DNA from: JANQKX01 sp039028695
GTDB lineage: Bacteria > Pseudomonadota > Alphaproteobacteria > Kiloniellales > Kiloniellaceae
Reading direction: 5' to 3'
DNA: 56,843 bases
Assembly (NCBI GenBank): GCA_039028695.1
Contig: JBCCHN010000019.1
Span: forward strand, 1-56,843
A model generated the notes under the pieces. That model was not told where the DNA came from and did no database searches. It was given only the letters and a program-made list of their open reading frames with translations. The translations under genes and the position numbers were made by a program. Below, in pieces: positions 8,041-17,059 of this stretch (its first letter is position 1; every line of letters starts with the position of its first letter).

Positions 8041-8497
8041 CTTGTTGACGGAGATTGCTATTATTAATATCTAATATATCATAAATTTGCGATTTTTGAG
8101 AGTAAATTCTCAAGGCGAATCTATTTTTTGGGTGCGGCCCTTGGGAAAAGGCCACTTACCACCGACCCGATTAGGGATTCGTAATTTAGTAACGGGCTTT
8201 AACGCTTCCTTAAGAGCGCTTGTGGGACTCTGCGTCACCGCTTGGAAGAGGCGCGCCCGTTGCGGCTGGCCGGTCGGGTGGCTCCGTTGGTCCGGAAGGG
8301 TCGAATTTGGGGCCGGGATGCTAGGTTCTTCGGGGGCTTTGGGGGAAAGCGGTACGGTTTCGGGCCGTCGATTTGCGGTGCCCATGGCCTCCCAGGGGAG
8401 GCGGGCGCGGACGGCGGCTTGTCGGGGCAAAGGTTGGTTCATTCTGTGGTCTTACGATTCACAGCCGGGGACCGGCCTGAGGAGACTGGAGTCGGGA
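8041..8497 (+). other. 457-base intergenic region upstream of cpdR
   Basis: No gene is supported here. An open frame in phase with cpdR runs back to 8087, but its predicted product (Arg/Gly/Trp-rich, no domain) looks like non-coding translation. The stretch contains a perfect CtrA box at 8199-8213 and GANTC sites near 8176 and 8454. The far left part (8060-8110) is AT-rich and may hold the promoter of the divergent lipoprotein gene. Confidence 0.6.
8199..8213 (+). promoter_or_regulatory. CtrA-binding box upstream of cpdR
   Basis: TTAA-CGCTTCC-TTAA matches the CtrA consensus TTAA-N7-TTAA exactly. It is 285 bases before the cpdR start, a long distance, so the promoter would need a leader of some 200 bases or more. 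Confidence 0.6.
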
Positions 8498-8893
8498 ATG
8501 GCACGTATTTTGGTGGCCGAGGACGACAAGGCGGTGCAGAACTTTGTCTGTCGGGCGCTCAGCCATCGGGGACATCGGGTGACCGCCGTCAACGACGGCA
8601 TGCAGGCGCTCGAGGTGCTCGATCTGAAAGAACACTACGACCTGCTGGTGACCGACATCGTCATGCCGGGCCTGGATGGTATCGGTCTGGCGCTGCGGGT
8701 GGCCAAGGATCATCCGGACTTGCCGATCCTCTTGATGACCGGCTATTCCGCCGAGCGTCAGCGGGCCCATAACCTGGACGAGCTGATCTGCCAGGTGATC
8801 ACCAAGCCCTTCACCCTCAAGCAGCTTTGCGACACGGCCGAAAAGGTCCTGGAAGACAAGCCCGTCTGCCGCGACAGCACGGCGCTGCATTAG
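8498..8893 (+). CDS. cpdR: CpdR-type single-domain response regulator
   Basis: 131 residues, one receiver domain with no output domain. Acidic pocket Asp9/Asp10, phosphoacceptor Asp53 (LLVTDIVMP), the Thr of LLMTGY and the conserved Lys of ITKPF are all present. The AERQRAHNLDELI segment after the Thr is characteristic of CpdR. In Caulobacter, unphosphorylated CpdR primes ClpXP for degradation of CtrA and other substrates, and it is phosphorylated through CckA-ChpT. The start at 8498 is chosen because MARILVAEDD is the family N-terminus and GGAG (8481) precedes it. A CtrA box lies 285 bases upstream. Confidence 0.88.
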   Translation: MARILVAEDDKAVQNFVCRALSHRGHRVTAVNDGMQALEVLDLKEHYDLLVTDIVMPGLDGIGLALRVAKDHPDLPILLMTGYSAERQRAHNLDELICQVITKPFTLKQLCDTAEKVLEDKPVCRDSTALH

Positions 8894-8998
8894 AGCGTCA
8901 CCGCTTTTGACGATATCGTCAAAACGGGGATCGCTCTCCTTACAGCGGATCCCGGCGTTTGCCGGGCTCAAGGCAGTTTTATGACTTAAAACTGCCTT
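8892..8998. terminator. Three consecutive hairpins between convergent cpdR and TIGR02302
   Basis: First: a perfect 20-base palindrome TTTTGACGATATCGTCAAAA (8905-8924), flanked by pairing AGAGCG (8892-8897) and CGCTCT (8932-8937). Second: CCCGGC-gttt-GCCGGG (8951-8966). Third: an 11-bp stem AAGGCAGTTTT (8970-8980) with AAAACTGCCTT (8988-8998), overlapping the TIGR02302 stop. They probably form a bidirectional terminator zone, although long T-runs outside the stems are lacking. Confidence 0.5.
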
Positions 8999-11475
8999 AG
9001 CAGCCGATCGATGTAATCCAGCTCCACCGGCGGGCGGTTGGGCTGATTGCGGCGGCTGCGCAGTTCCTCGAGGATTTCCCGGGCCCGTTGCTGCTCGCTT
9101 TCTTGCGGGATTTCCACCCCTTCGATGGCTTCGCTGGTGCCTTGGCCCAGTTGCCGGCCCAAGGGGTCGGGGCCTTGGCCTTGGCCCGGGCGGGCGCCCA
9201 CATTGCCGCTGCCCCGGTCCTGGTCTTGGCTGAACATCTGCATGAAGCGGTCGGCCATGGTTTGCAGGCCTTGTTGCATGTGATCCAGCGAGCGGGTTTG
9301 GGGCCGAATCGCCTGGCCTGGATTGTCCCGTTTCAGGGCATCGCGGGCATCGCGCATTTCCCCTTCCGCCCGCCCCAGGGGGCCGGGAATATCGCCCAGC
9401 ATCTCGCTGAGTTCGCGCATCAGATCACCCAGTTCCTGGCGCAGCTGCTCCTGGTCTTGGGCATCGCCTTGATTGTTCTGATTCTGGCTCTGCTCGCTGC
9501 CTTCGCCGGCCTTTTGTTCCTTGGAACGTTGATAGCTCCGGTCCAAGAGCTCTTCTTGATCCTGCAGCATGCGCTCTAGGCTGCGCATCATGCGGCTGGC
9601 GTCTTGCATCTGTCCGTCCATGGCCTGGTCGAAGGGCTGCATCTGCAGGTTCTCTAGGATGTCCTGCAGGCGTGCGAGCAGTTCCTGGGCCGCATCGCGC
9701 GCGCCGTTGCGGGCCAGCTCTCGCGCTTGATCCAGTAGGTCCTGCAAGTCCTGTTGGCGTAACTGTTGGGCATTGGGCGGCGGCTGGTTTTGTGCCTCGC
9801 CCGAATTGAGCCTTTCCTGCATTTGTTCGGCCAAGGCTTCCAGGAAGTTATCCATGGCGCTTTGCAGGTCATCGATCAGACGCTCGATTTCTTCCTGTGC
9901 GGCATCCTCGGCCAAGGCCTCCATCAGGGCCTCCTGGGCGGCGCGCAGATCCCGTTCGGCCAGGGACAGCTCGCCCTCCTCAATGCGCAGGGCGGTTTCC
10001 CACATCAGGTTTTGGATGCCAGGGATGGAGTCCGGGCCGTCGTCATGAATCAGGCGCCGGCTCATGACATAGAGGGATAGCGCCACCACCGTGTCGTGGA
10101 AGAAGGTTTCCGGATGCTGCACGATAACGCCCAGCTCCTGCATGATCGGCAGCCGGTCCTTGGGGTCCATGGTCAAGCGTTTGCGCAGCTCCACCAACTG
10201 CTGTGCGACGGGGTGGCGGAAGTCTCGCTCGGGCAGGACAGATCGACGGGCTTCGCTGCGCCCCTCCTGGCCCAGGGCGTCCTTGGCCCGCAATTCGATT
10301 TCCACTGCCAAACCGGCCCAAGGATGGGGGGTCAGGTCGTGATAGCTGGCCCCTTCCTGAAGGGGCTTTGCCGCGCCGGTCACGATGATCTCCAGCTCAA
10401 TGGGCTTGGCCTCCAGATCATCCAGGCGCCGGATCAAGGCTCGGATTTCAGTCAGGCCGTAATCGTCCCGACCCTCGTAAGGGATGCGCAGAGAATTGCG
10501 TTCGGTGGGGCTGGGGGTCTCGGTCAGGTCGATGATCGGCGGCAGATCGTCAATGATCTCCAGGGGCCAGGCGGCAATCGGATCGCCGTTTTGTTCGATG
10601 GAGAGTGTTTGGTTTTTGCCCCCTGAAGGGCCGGTTAAAAGCTCTTTAGAGACTGTCTCGCTGATCTGATAGGCCCGCTCGGACAGGGGATCGAACTCAC
10701 TGCGGATGGCGCCCAGAGCCAATACGGGTTGGCTGTTGCTCTGGACTTGCGCCAAGATTTCCGAACCGACCGGGACCTCTAGGGTGTCTGTTTTGGCCGG
10801 GTCGAGGAATCGGGGCGCAAGCCCGGTATAAGCCGGCGGATTGACCCAGATATCCATCCGATCGGGCCGTTCTTGGGCAAAGGCCACATTCGGACTGATG
10901 GCCTTGGCCAGGCGGGCCGGCCAGTCCTGATATCCGGCCACCAGTCCGACAACAACCAGCAGGGCCACGGCGAACCGTATGGCTAAAGGGTCTGCGACGG
11001 GCAGGGTGCTGCGCGGCGCCTTGACGCGGGTTCGCGCCAGTTGGGACTTCAACGAATCCCTATGGCGCTCCCACAACTCCGCGGAGTTGCGGTCACCGCG
11101 AACCGTGGCCGGGATATCCTCCAAGCCTGTCAAGGGGCGGTGGGATAGGCCGCTATCCTGCTCCAGGCGGCGCTTGGCTTGGGCGACCCGCGGCGGGCGA
11201 AAGCGCCAGAGGCCCCGAAAGAGAGTCGTAAGTCCTGCGACCAGCAAAAGGCACAGCGCCAGTACGTGCAGCCACCAGGGCAGTGTTGGCAGGACGTTAA
11301 ATAGGACCAGGGCGGCAAAAATTCCGACAACGCACAAAAAAGGCAAAAGCGCCGGCAACAGGCGTTCCAAGAACAACCACAGCCATGCCAAGCTCAGGCG
11401 GAGCTTGATTGCCGGTCCTAAGTGGGCTGATCTCCGTGCCCTCAGGGGCGCTTTCCCCTTATCCCGTTGTGCCAT
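8986..11475 (-). CDS. TIGR02302/DUF4175 family membrane protein
   Basis: 829 residues, the usual size for this alphaproteobacterial family of unknown function. N-terminal membrane segments are visible (about 25-50, 55-80 and 170-190), followed by a beta-rich extracytoplasmic part (about 200-420) and a long, Gln/Glu/Arg-rich helical region (about 480-800) with many coiled-coil-like stretches such as QQLRQQDLQDLLDQA. The middle shows DDYGLTEI-type motifs of the DUF4175 domain. It is followed downstream by convergent cpdR and preceded by lysA in the same direction with a 160-base gap. A role in the envelope is inferred only from topology. Confidence 0.85.
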   Translation of the reverse strand: MAQRDKGKAPLRARRSAHLGPAIKLRLSLAWLWLFLERLLPALLPFLCVVGIFAALVLFNVLPTLPWWLHVLALCLLLVAGLTTLFRGLWRFRPPRVAQAKRRLEQDSGLSHRPLTGLEDIPATVRGDRNSAELWERHRDSLKSQLARTRVKAPRSTLPVADPLAIRFAVALLVVVGLVAGYQDWPARLAKAISPNVAFAQERPDRMDIWVNPPAYTGLAPRFLDPAKTDTLEVPVGSEILAQVQSNSQPVLALGAIRSEFDPLSERAYQISETVSKELLTGPSGGKNQTLSIEQNGDPIAAWPLEIIDDLPPIIDLTETPSPTERNSLRIPYEGRDDYGLTEIRALIRRLDDLEAKPIELEIIVTGAAKPLQEGASYHDLTPHPWAGLAVEIELRAKDALGQEGRSEARRSVLPERDFRHPVAQQLVELRKRLTMDPKDRLPIMQELGVIVQHPETFFHDTVVALSLYVMSRRLIHDDGPDSIPGIQNLMWETALRIEEGELSLAERDLRAAQEALMEALAEDAAQEEIERLIDDLQSAMDNFLEALAEQMQERLNSGEAQNQPPPNAQQLRQQDLQDLLDQARELARNGARDAAQELLARLQDILENLQMQPFDQAMDGQMQDASRMMRSLERMLQDQEELLDRSYQRSKEQKAGEGSEQSQNQNNQGDAQDQEQLRQELGDLMRELSEMLGDIPGPLGRAEGEMRDARDALKRDNPGQAIRPQTRSLDHMQQGLQTMADRFMQMFSQDQDRGSGNVGARPGQGQGPDPLGRQLGQGTSEAIEGVEIPQESEQQRAREILEELRSRRNQPNRPPVELDYIDRLLRQF

Positions 11476-11637
11476 GATGCGCCTGTTCCTATTCGCTCTC
11501 CGCCCCCCAAAACCAGTTTACTGCATGCCTATTTTCAGTCTTTCGCCGAAGTTTCTCATGCAAATTTGACCATTATGAGTCTAAGGGCACCGGTCTTGAT
11601 TGTCCAATCTTGCTCAAGTGCCCGATGACCAAGCTTC

Positions 11638-12918
11638 TTACGATGGTGCCGAGAGCCATGCGGGAAGCCGGTCTTGCTCGATCAAGGCCGCATAATCCCC
11701 GCGGGGCCGCACAACGGCAAAGTCACCTTCCTTGACCATGACCTCCTGGGCCGGCAGACGGCAATTATACGTGGATGACATGACCGCGCCATAGGCGCCT
11801 GTTGAACAAATCGCGAGCAGATCGCCGGCCTGTACGGGCGGCAAGTCCCGCTGTTTGGCGAAGGTATCGGTGGTTTCGCAGACCGGGCCCACCAGGTCCA
11901 CGGGCGCCAAGGTTGCCGCCGGATCCGCCTCACGCACTGGCAAGATGTCATGCCAAGCTTCGTAAAGCATGGGCCGGATCAAGTCGTTCATGGCTGCGTC
12001 CAAAACCAAAAAGCGCCGACTGCCGCTTTCCTTAACATAAAGAACGCGGGTGACCAGAATGCCCGCATTACCGACTAAAAAGCGACCGGGCTCGAAGGCC
12101 AATTCCACACCCTCCAGGCCGGCGGTTTCCTCTCGCACGATCTGCGCATAAACCTCCAGGTCCGGTGGTTTTTCCTCCTGGTAGCGAATGCCCAAGCCAC
12201 CCCCTAAATCCAAGCGTTTAAGGTCCAGCCCTTGCGCGCGCAGCTCTTTGAACAAGGCCACCAGGCGGCGAAAAGCCAAACGATAGGGGGAGAGGTCGGT
12301 CAATTGGGAGCCGATATGAACCGCGAGCCCTTCAAGGGCGATCCCTGGAAAGTCATTTCGTCGGGTGACGATGTCGCGGGCCAAATCCATGTCGATGCCG
12401 AACTTGTTCTCGGCCTTGCCGGTGGAAATGCCAGCCAAGGTCAGGGCATCCACGTCCGGATTGATGCGCAGGGCCACCCGCGCGGTCCGGTCTTTGCGGC
12501 ATGCCAACTGGGACAGTAGCCTCAGTTCGGGTTCGGATTCCACATTGAACTGGAGGATATCCGCCTCCAAGGCAGCCGACATCTCCTCAGCGGATTTGCC
12601 CACGCCCGCAAAGAGGATCTTGTTGGCGGGGATGCCAGCGGCCAGCGCTCGGTGCATCTCCCCTTCCGAGACGATGTCGGCACCGGCCCCCAATTCCGCC
12701 AAGGTGCGGATCACCGCTTGATTGCCGTTTGCCTTAACCGCATAGAAAAAATGCGCGGAAAGATCCTTTAGCGCCGTGGTCAAACGGGTATAGGTGCCCG
12801 AGATGGCGCCACTTGAATAGCAATAAAAAGGCGTGCCGACGGTCTGAGCCAGCTCACTCAGCTTCACCTGCTCGGCACACAGTTGGCCGTTCCTGTATTG
12901 AAAGGCTGAATCGCTCAT
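11638..12918 (-). CDS. lysA: Diaminopimelate decarboxylase
   Basis: 426 residues. Catalyses the last step of lysine synthesis, meso-diaminopimelate to L-lysine and CO2, with pyridoxal phosphate. The PLP lysine is Lys62 in FFYAVKANGN. The glycine-rich phosphate loop reads GGGLGIRY, and the catalytic cysteine region GPVCETTDTFAK is present. It is the third gene of argH-lipoprotein-lysA on the minus strand, with 12 bases between the lipoprotein stop and the lysA start, a typical alphaproteobacterial operon. Confidence 0.96.
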   Translation of the reverse strand: MSDSAFQYRNGQLCAEQVKLSELAQTVGTPFYCYSSGAISGTYTRLTTALKDLSAHFFYAVKANGNQAVIRTLAELGAGADIVSEGEMHRALAAGIPANKILFAGVGKSAEEMSAALEADILQFNVESEPELRLLSQLACRKDRTARVALRINPDVDALTLAGISTGKAENKFGIDMDLARDIVTRRNDFPGIALEGLAVHIGSQLTDLSPYRLAFRRLVALFKELRAQGLDLKRLDLGGGLGIRYQEEKPPDLEVYAQIVREETAGLEGVELAFEPGRFLVGNAGILVTRVLYVKESGSRRFLVLDAAMNDLIRPMLYEAWHDILPVREADPAATLAPVDLVGPVCETTDTFAKQRDLPPVQAGDLLAICSTGAYGAVMSSTYNCRLPAQEVMVKEGDFAVVRPRGDYAALIEQDRLPAWLSAPS

Positions 12919-12930
12919 GCCGGTCGCAAG

Positions 12931-13197
12931 CTATTCCGAATCAAATACTTTAGTGGTCGTACGGTCATAGGGGCTCGGCGACAGTTGGGGCTCGTCCTCC
13001 TCTTCCGGCTCCTCAAACTTGGGAGCCCGAAAATTGGGCACGACCGAGTCGGGCGGCGGATAGGCATTGGGATAGGTATACGCGCCGGCCTGATCCTCGG
13101 GCGGAAAGGGTGCGCTGGCCTTGCCACAGGCGATCAGCAGCCCGGCCAGGCCGCAGACCATGAGAACGGCAAGCTGTTGTTTCAAGATAGGCATCAT
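12931..13197 (-). CDS. lptM: Small lipoprotein between argH and lysA (LptM-like)
   Basis: 88 residues. The lipobox is LLIAC with Cys24 as the first mature residue, followed by GKASAPFPPEDQ, resembling the CGxxGPLxxP start of LptM (YifL). The rest is a Pro/Glu-rich, probably disordered tail. In E. coli LptM helps oxidative maturation of the LptD-LptE translocon; the much longer acidic tail here makes strict equivalence uncertain. It overlaps the argH stop by four bases. The conserved argH-lipoprotein-lysA position supports the name. Confidence 0.7.
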   Translation of the reverse strand: MMPILKQQLAVLMVCGLAGLLIACGKASAPFPPEDQAGAYTYPNAYPPPDSVVPNFRAPKFEEPEEEDEPQLSPSPYDRTTTKVFDSE

Positions 13198-14621
13198 AGA
13201 AATCGCTTTCTCGCTTGGGCGGCCGCGGCGGCCACTCGTTCGGGCGCCGTGCCACCAAAACTTTTTCGGCTGGTAACTGCCCGTTCAACTTCCAAGACGT
13301 CATATATCTCTTGGGTGATGCGGGGTTCAACCTTTTGCATGGCCTCTAGGGGGAGGTCGGACAAATCGCCGCCCCGGTTTTCCGCCAATTGCACCAGACT
13401 TCCGGTCACGTGATGGGCCTCCCGGAAAGGCATGCCGAGCACCCGGACCAACCAGTCGGCCAGATCCGTGGCCGTTAGGAAGCCCTGCGCGGTGGCTGAT
13501 TTTAGGGCGTCTTTGTCGGCGGTCAGATCGCGCACCATACCGGCGGTGGCCGCGACCGTGAGCGCCATGGTGTCCGCCGCGTCGAACAGAGCTTCCTTGT
13601 CTTCCTGCATATCCTTGCAAAAAGCCAGGGGCAGGCCCTTCATCACCACCAAGAGGCTGACCAAGGCGCCGATGACCCGCCCGGCTTTTGCCCGCACCAA
13701 CTCAGCCGCGTCGGGGTTTTTCTTTTGCGGCATGATCGAGCTGCCGGTGGTAAAGGCATCGCTCAAGGTGATGAAGCTAAAGCCCTGGGCGCACCAGACC
13801 ACAATCTCCTCTGACAGGCGCGATAGATGCATGGCCAAGATGCTGCCCGCCGACATGAACTCGAGGGCAAAATCCCGATCCGAAACGGAGTCGATGGAGT
13901 TTGCTGTGGGGCGGTCGAATCCCAGGGCCGTTGCTGTTGCCTCCCGGTCGATGGGAAAGGAAGTGCCAGCCAGGGCGGCGGCCCCTAAAGGACACTCGTT
14001 CAGCCGTTTGCGGCAATCGGCAAAGCGGCCCCGGTCCCGCCCGATCATTTCCACATAAGCCAAAAAGTGATGGCCAAGCGTCACCGGCTGGGCGGCTTGC
14101 AAGTGGGTATAGCCGGGCATTACCGTCCCACTGTGTTGCTCGGCCTGATCAATCAGCGCCGCTTGCAGGGCTTTCAGGCCTTCGTCCAAATCGTCGATCG
14201 CGTCCCTGATCCACAAGCGGAAATCCGTGGCCACCTGATCGTTGCGGGACCGTGCCGTGTGCAGGCGTCCGGCCGCCTCTCCGATTAAATCCTTAAGACG
14301 CGCCTCCACATTCATGTGAATGTCTTCCAACGCGCGAGAAAATGCAAAATCCCCCGCGTCAATTTCTCGCAGAATTGTGTCTAGACCAGCGCGGATGGAG
14401 GTACCATCATCGGAGGAGATGATGCCTTGCTGCTCGAGCATGCTGCAGTGTGCCTTCGAACCGGCGATGTCCTGGGCATAAAGCCGCTTGTCAAAGTCGA
14501 TCGAGGCGTTGATTTGCTCCATGACTTGATCGGGGCCGGCGGAAAAGCGGCCGCCCCACATGCTGTTCGCGGCGCCTTGGGTTTTGGAAGAGCTTTCGTT
14601 TGTACTCACGTTTGCAGCCAT
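13194..14621 (-). CDS. argH: Argininosuccinate lyase
   Basis: 475 residues, full length. Cleaves argininosuccinate to arginine and fumarate, the last step of arginine synthesis. The superfamily signature GSSIMPQKKNP is intact, as are the TARSRNDQ and GYTHLQ blocks. First gene of the argH-lptM-lysA operon, with a 76-base divergent spacer to the TlpA-like gene. The first 15 or so residues (Ser/Thr/Asn-rich) may be extra, since the conserved part begins at about residue 20 (NSMWGGRFS). Confidence 0.96.
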   Translation of the reverse strand: MAANVSTNESSSKTQGAANSMWGGRFSAGPDQVMEQINASIDFDKRLYAQDIAGSKAHCSMLEQQGIISSDDGTSIRAGLDTILREIDAGDFAFSRALEDIHMNVEARLKDLIGEAAGRLHTARSRNDQVATDFRLWIRDAIDDLDEGLKALQAALIDQAEQHSGTVMPGYTHLQAAQPVTLGHHFLAYVEMIGRDRGRFADCRKRLNECPLGAAALAGTSFPIDREATATALGFDRPTANSIDSVSDRDFALEFMSAGSILAMHLSRLSEEIVVWCAQGFSFITLSDAFTTGSSIMPQKKNPDAAELVRAKAGRVIGALVSLLVVMKGLPLAFCKDMQEDKEALFDAADTMALTVAATAGMVRDLTADKDALKSATAQGFLTATDLADWLVRVLGMPFREAHHVTGSLVQLAENRGGDLSDLPLEAMQKVEPRITQEIYDVLEVERAVTSRKSFGGTAPERVAAAAAQARKRFL

Positions 14622-14696
14622 TTAATCAATTGGCACTTGACCAGTAGGCACCAAACCAACAGGCCATTAGGCGCCGAACCGATAGGATTGTGTCCC

Positions 14697-15329
14697 ATGT
14701 CCATCAAAAAAGCCCTCTCGCAGCGTTTGGCAAGCCTTTATCTCCAAGGCACCGGATTGATCTTGGCCGGACTAGTGATGGCCGGATTGATCTTGGTTGG
14801 GCCGGTTGCCAAGAGCGCAGAGCCGCCGCTTCAGGGCATCTTCGCAGGCAACTTTACCCTCTTCAATCCGACAGCACCAGCACCCACGGGCAGCTTTACT
14901 GATCTGACCGGTAGCAGCCTGACCCTGGCAGATTACAAGGGCAAGACGGTCTTGCTGAATTTCTGGGCCACGTGGTGTGCCCCTTGCATCCATGAAATGC
15001 CTTCTTTGGACGCCCTGCAGACCCGCTTTCGCGGCGATGGTCTGCAAATCCTGGCCGTTTCCCTGGACCGGGGCGGCCTTGGTAAGGTTGTGCCTTTTAA
15101 GGACGAAATGGCCTTTGCGGATCTCGACCTGTTCTTGGATCCGAAGGGAAAATTTTCCCGTGAATTTCAGGTATACGGCCTGCCCGTCACCTATCTGATT
15201 GGCCCGGATGGCAAGATGATCGGCAGTTTGGTGGGGCCCGCCGATTGGAACGGCCCAGAAGCCGAAGCCCTGATCCGTCACTATCTGCCCAACGAGGCCG
15301 GGACTTCCCTGATCAAAACCGGCGGGTGA
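14697..15329 (+). CDS. TlpA-like thiol:disulfide oxidoreductase
   Basis: 210 residues from the ATG at 14697. A hydrophobic segment (about 18-37) serves as signal or anchor, and the thioredoxin fold follows with active site Trp93-Cys94-Ala-Pro-Cys97 and the cis-Pro loop YGLPVTYLI. TlpA-type proteins act in the periplasm as reductants for cytochrome assembly or as general thiol reductases. The open frame extends about 90 codons upstream, but that part overlaps argH antisense and lacks a sensible N-terminus. Divergence from argH is the standard arrangement. Confidence 0.87.
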   Translation: MSIKKALSQRLASLYLQGTGLILAGLVMAGLILVGPVAKSAEPPLQGIFAGNFTLFNPTAPAPTGSFTDLTGSSLTLADYKGKTVLLNFWATWCAPCIHEMPSLDALQTRFRGDGLQILAVSLDRGGLGKVVPFKDEMAFADLDLFLDPKGKFSREFQVYGLPVTYLIGPDGKMIGSLVGPADWNGPEAEALIRHYLPNEAGTSLIKTGG

Positions 15330-15378
15330 TCACACAAAGTTGAGCGTGCCGCCTTGCGCTGGGCATTGGTCCAGTTCC

Positions 15379-15393
15379 TTAACGAATCCTTAA
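15379..15393 (+). promoter_or_regulatory. CtrA box with embedded GANTC site upstream of the PAS kinase
   Basis: TTAA-CGAATCC-TTAA is an exact TTAA-N7-TTAA match, followed by C. The spacer holds GAATC (15384-15388), a CcrM-type GANTC methylation site. It lies 88 bases before the kinase ATG, a good promoter distance. Confidence 0.65.
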
Positions 15394-15480
15394 CGGACGC
15401 CTGACACCCTAGGCTACAGGGTTCTATTGCTATTTTCCCTTCGCTGCCTTCCCGAACCCAATCGCGAGGATCGGTGTGTC

Positions 15481-17007
15481 ATGAAGTTAGGGGACTTTAA
15501 GGCTACAGACGCTATTTCTAGCCTCTTGCCAAAAGACTACCTATATTTTGCCTTCGACAGCCTAGATCAGCCGGTCGCCGTATTCGGCAATCACGGGGAG
15601 CTTGAGTTCGCCAACAAGGCCTGCCTTTCCCTCAGCCCGAAACTCAGCGATGCATCCAACGGCGCCTTATCGCTGCTCGAATTCTGGGAGATTTTGATCT
15701 TTGCCGGATTAATTCCGAACGATGGTGCGCGGCAAGTGGTTTGGTTGGGCCGGCAGTTGGATCGTAAGACCGACGGTCAGGATACGATTGAGCTTGGTCC
15801 CGCGAAGGATCAGGTACTTCGCCTGAAGGTGCAAAGGCTCCCCGATGGCGGCACGCTTATCACTGGTTATGACGTCAGTGAACTCGTCGCGGCCCAAGAG
15901 TCCTTGGAAACCAGCGAACGCCTCTTGCGTGAATCGCAAAAGATCGCCCGGATCGGATCATGGGAATGGGATGAGATCAGGCAGCGGACAACCGTCGCGA
16001 CTGAAGAAGCACTGCGTATTTTCGGCTACGAAAACTCCGATGACGTCGATTGGCTGGAAGAATACTACGAGCGGGTTCATCCCGACGACCAATCGATCTA
16101 TCGGCGTTTATATCAAGATACTCACACCAATCCCATGCCCTATGAGATCGTTTACCGGCTCCTGCAGCCCGATCAAAGTTACATCTTTGTGGAAGAAATC
16201 GCAGTGCCTTTGTTTGACGAGGATGGTTTCTTATTGGGCTATCGGGGCACCATCAAGGATGTGACTGATCGAGCCGAGGCGGAAGCAAAGCTGCGGCAAG
16301 CGCAAAAACTTGAATCCCTGGGACAGCTCACCGGAGGCGTGGCTCACGAGTTTAACAATCTGCTCGGTATTATTCTGGGTCATAGTGAACTCTTGGCCAA
16401 ATCCCTGGGCTCCGAGCAGCCTCAGATCAAAGCCATCATAAAGGCGGCAACCCGCAGTGCGGATGTGACCCGTCAACTCCTAGCCTTTTCCCGCAGTCAA
16501 ACCTTGCAGCCGGTCCCTGTGGATTTGAACCAGGTCCTTTTGGACTTTGTCGATATATTGAAGCTGAGTTTTGACGCAAGGATCGAGCTTAAGACAAGAC
16601 CGGCACCTGGCTTGTGGCGGTGCCTGGCCGATGTGTCCCAGTTGGAATGTGCCTTGCTGAACTTGGCTCTCAATGCGCGCGACGCCATGCCTGGCGGGGG
16701 AAAGCTGGTTTTTGAGGCCAAGAATGCGGTCATCACGGCGCGGGATGCCGCCGAATCCAATCTAAAGGCCGGCGATTATGTGCTGGTCATGGTTCACGAT
16801 ACGGGTCAGGGCATGACTGCCGACGTGCAAGAGCGCGCTCTAGAGCCTTTTTTCTCCACCAAAGATGTGGGCAAGGGAAGCGGTTTGGGCTTGAGCATGA
16901 TCTTCGGCTTTGCCAAACAATCGGGCGGGCATGTCACGATTTTGAGCGAAGCGGGTGAGGGGACACGAGTCTTACTCTACTTGCCCCGACAACAAGGCGA
17001 TGCTTAG
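15481..17007 (+). CDS. PAS-domain sensor histidine kinase
   Basis: 508 residues from the ATG at 15481. Two PAS-like sensor segments (about 20-130, and 145-260 with the RIGSWEWD and GTIKDVTDR motifs) precede a HisKA domain with phospho-acceptor His289 (GGVAHEFNN) and an HATPase domain (N-box NARDAMPGG, G1 DTGQGM, F-box EPFFSTK, G2 GSGLGLS). There is no transmembrane segment and no receiver domain, so it is a soluble kinase that must pass phosphate to a separate regulator. The kinase core resembles the CckA type but lacks CckA's membrane and receiver parts. The CtrA box upstream suggests cell-cycle or motility control. Confidence 0.88.
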   Translation: MKLGDFKATDAISSLLPKDYLYFAFDSLDQPVAVFGNHGELEFANKACLSLSPKLSDASNGALSLLEFWEILIFAGLIPNDGARQVVWLGRQLDRKTDGQDTIELGPAKDQVLRLKVQRLPDGGTLITGYDVSELVAAQESLETSERLLRESQKIARIGSWEWDEIRQRTTVATEEALRIFGYENSDDVDWLEEYYERVHPDDQSIYRRLYQDTHTNPMPYEIVYRLLQPDQSYIFVEEIAVPLFDEDGFLLGYRGTIKDVTDRAEAEAKLRQAQKLESLGQLTGGVAHEFNNLLGIILGHSELLAKSLGSEQPQIKAIIKAATRSADVTRQLLAFSRSQTLQPVPVDLNQVLLDFVDILKLSFDARIELKTRPAPGLWRCLADVSQLECALLNLALNARDAMPGGGKLVFEAKNAVITARDAAESNLKAGDYVLVMVHDTGQGMTADVQERALEPFFSTKDVGKGSGLGLSMIFGFAKQSGGHVTILSEAGEGTRVLLYLPRQQGDA

Positions 17008-17059
17008 CTTAGCCTTGGGCCAATGCCTCCGGCCATTCAATCTTTCGTTTCCCACGCGC

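Noticed and set aside
8087..8497. N-terminal extension of the cpdR frame
   Set aside because: The added 137 residues have no domain and the CpdR N-terminus with a ribosome site starts at 8498. The region is better explained as promoter/leader DNA with a CtrA box.
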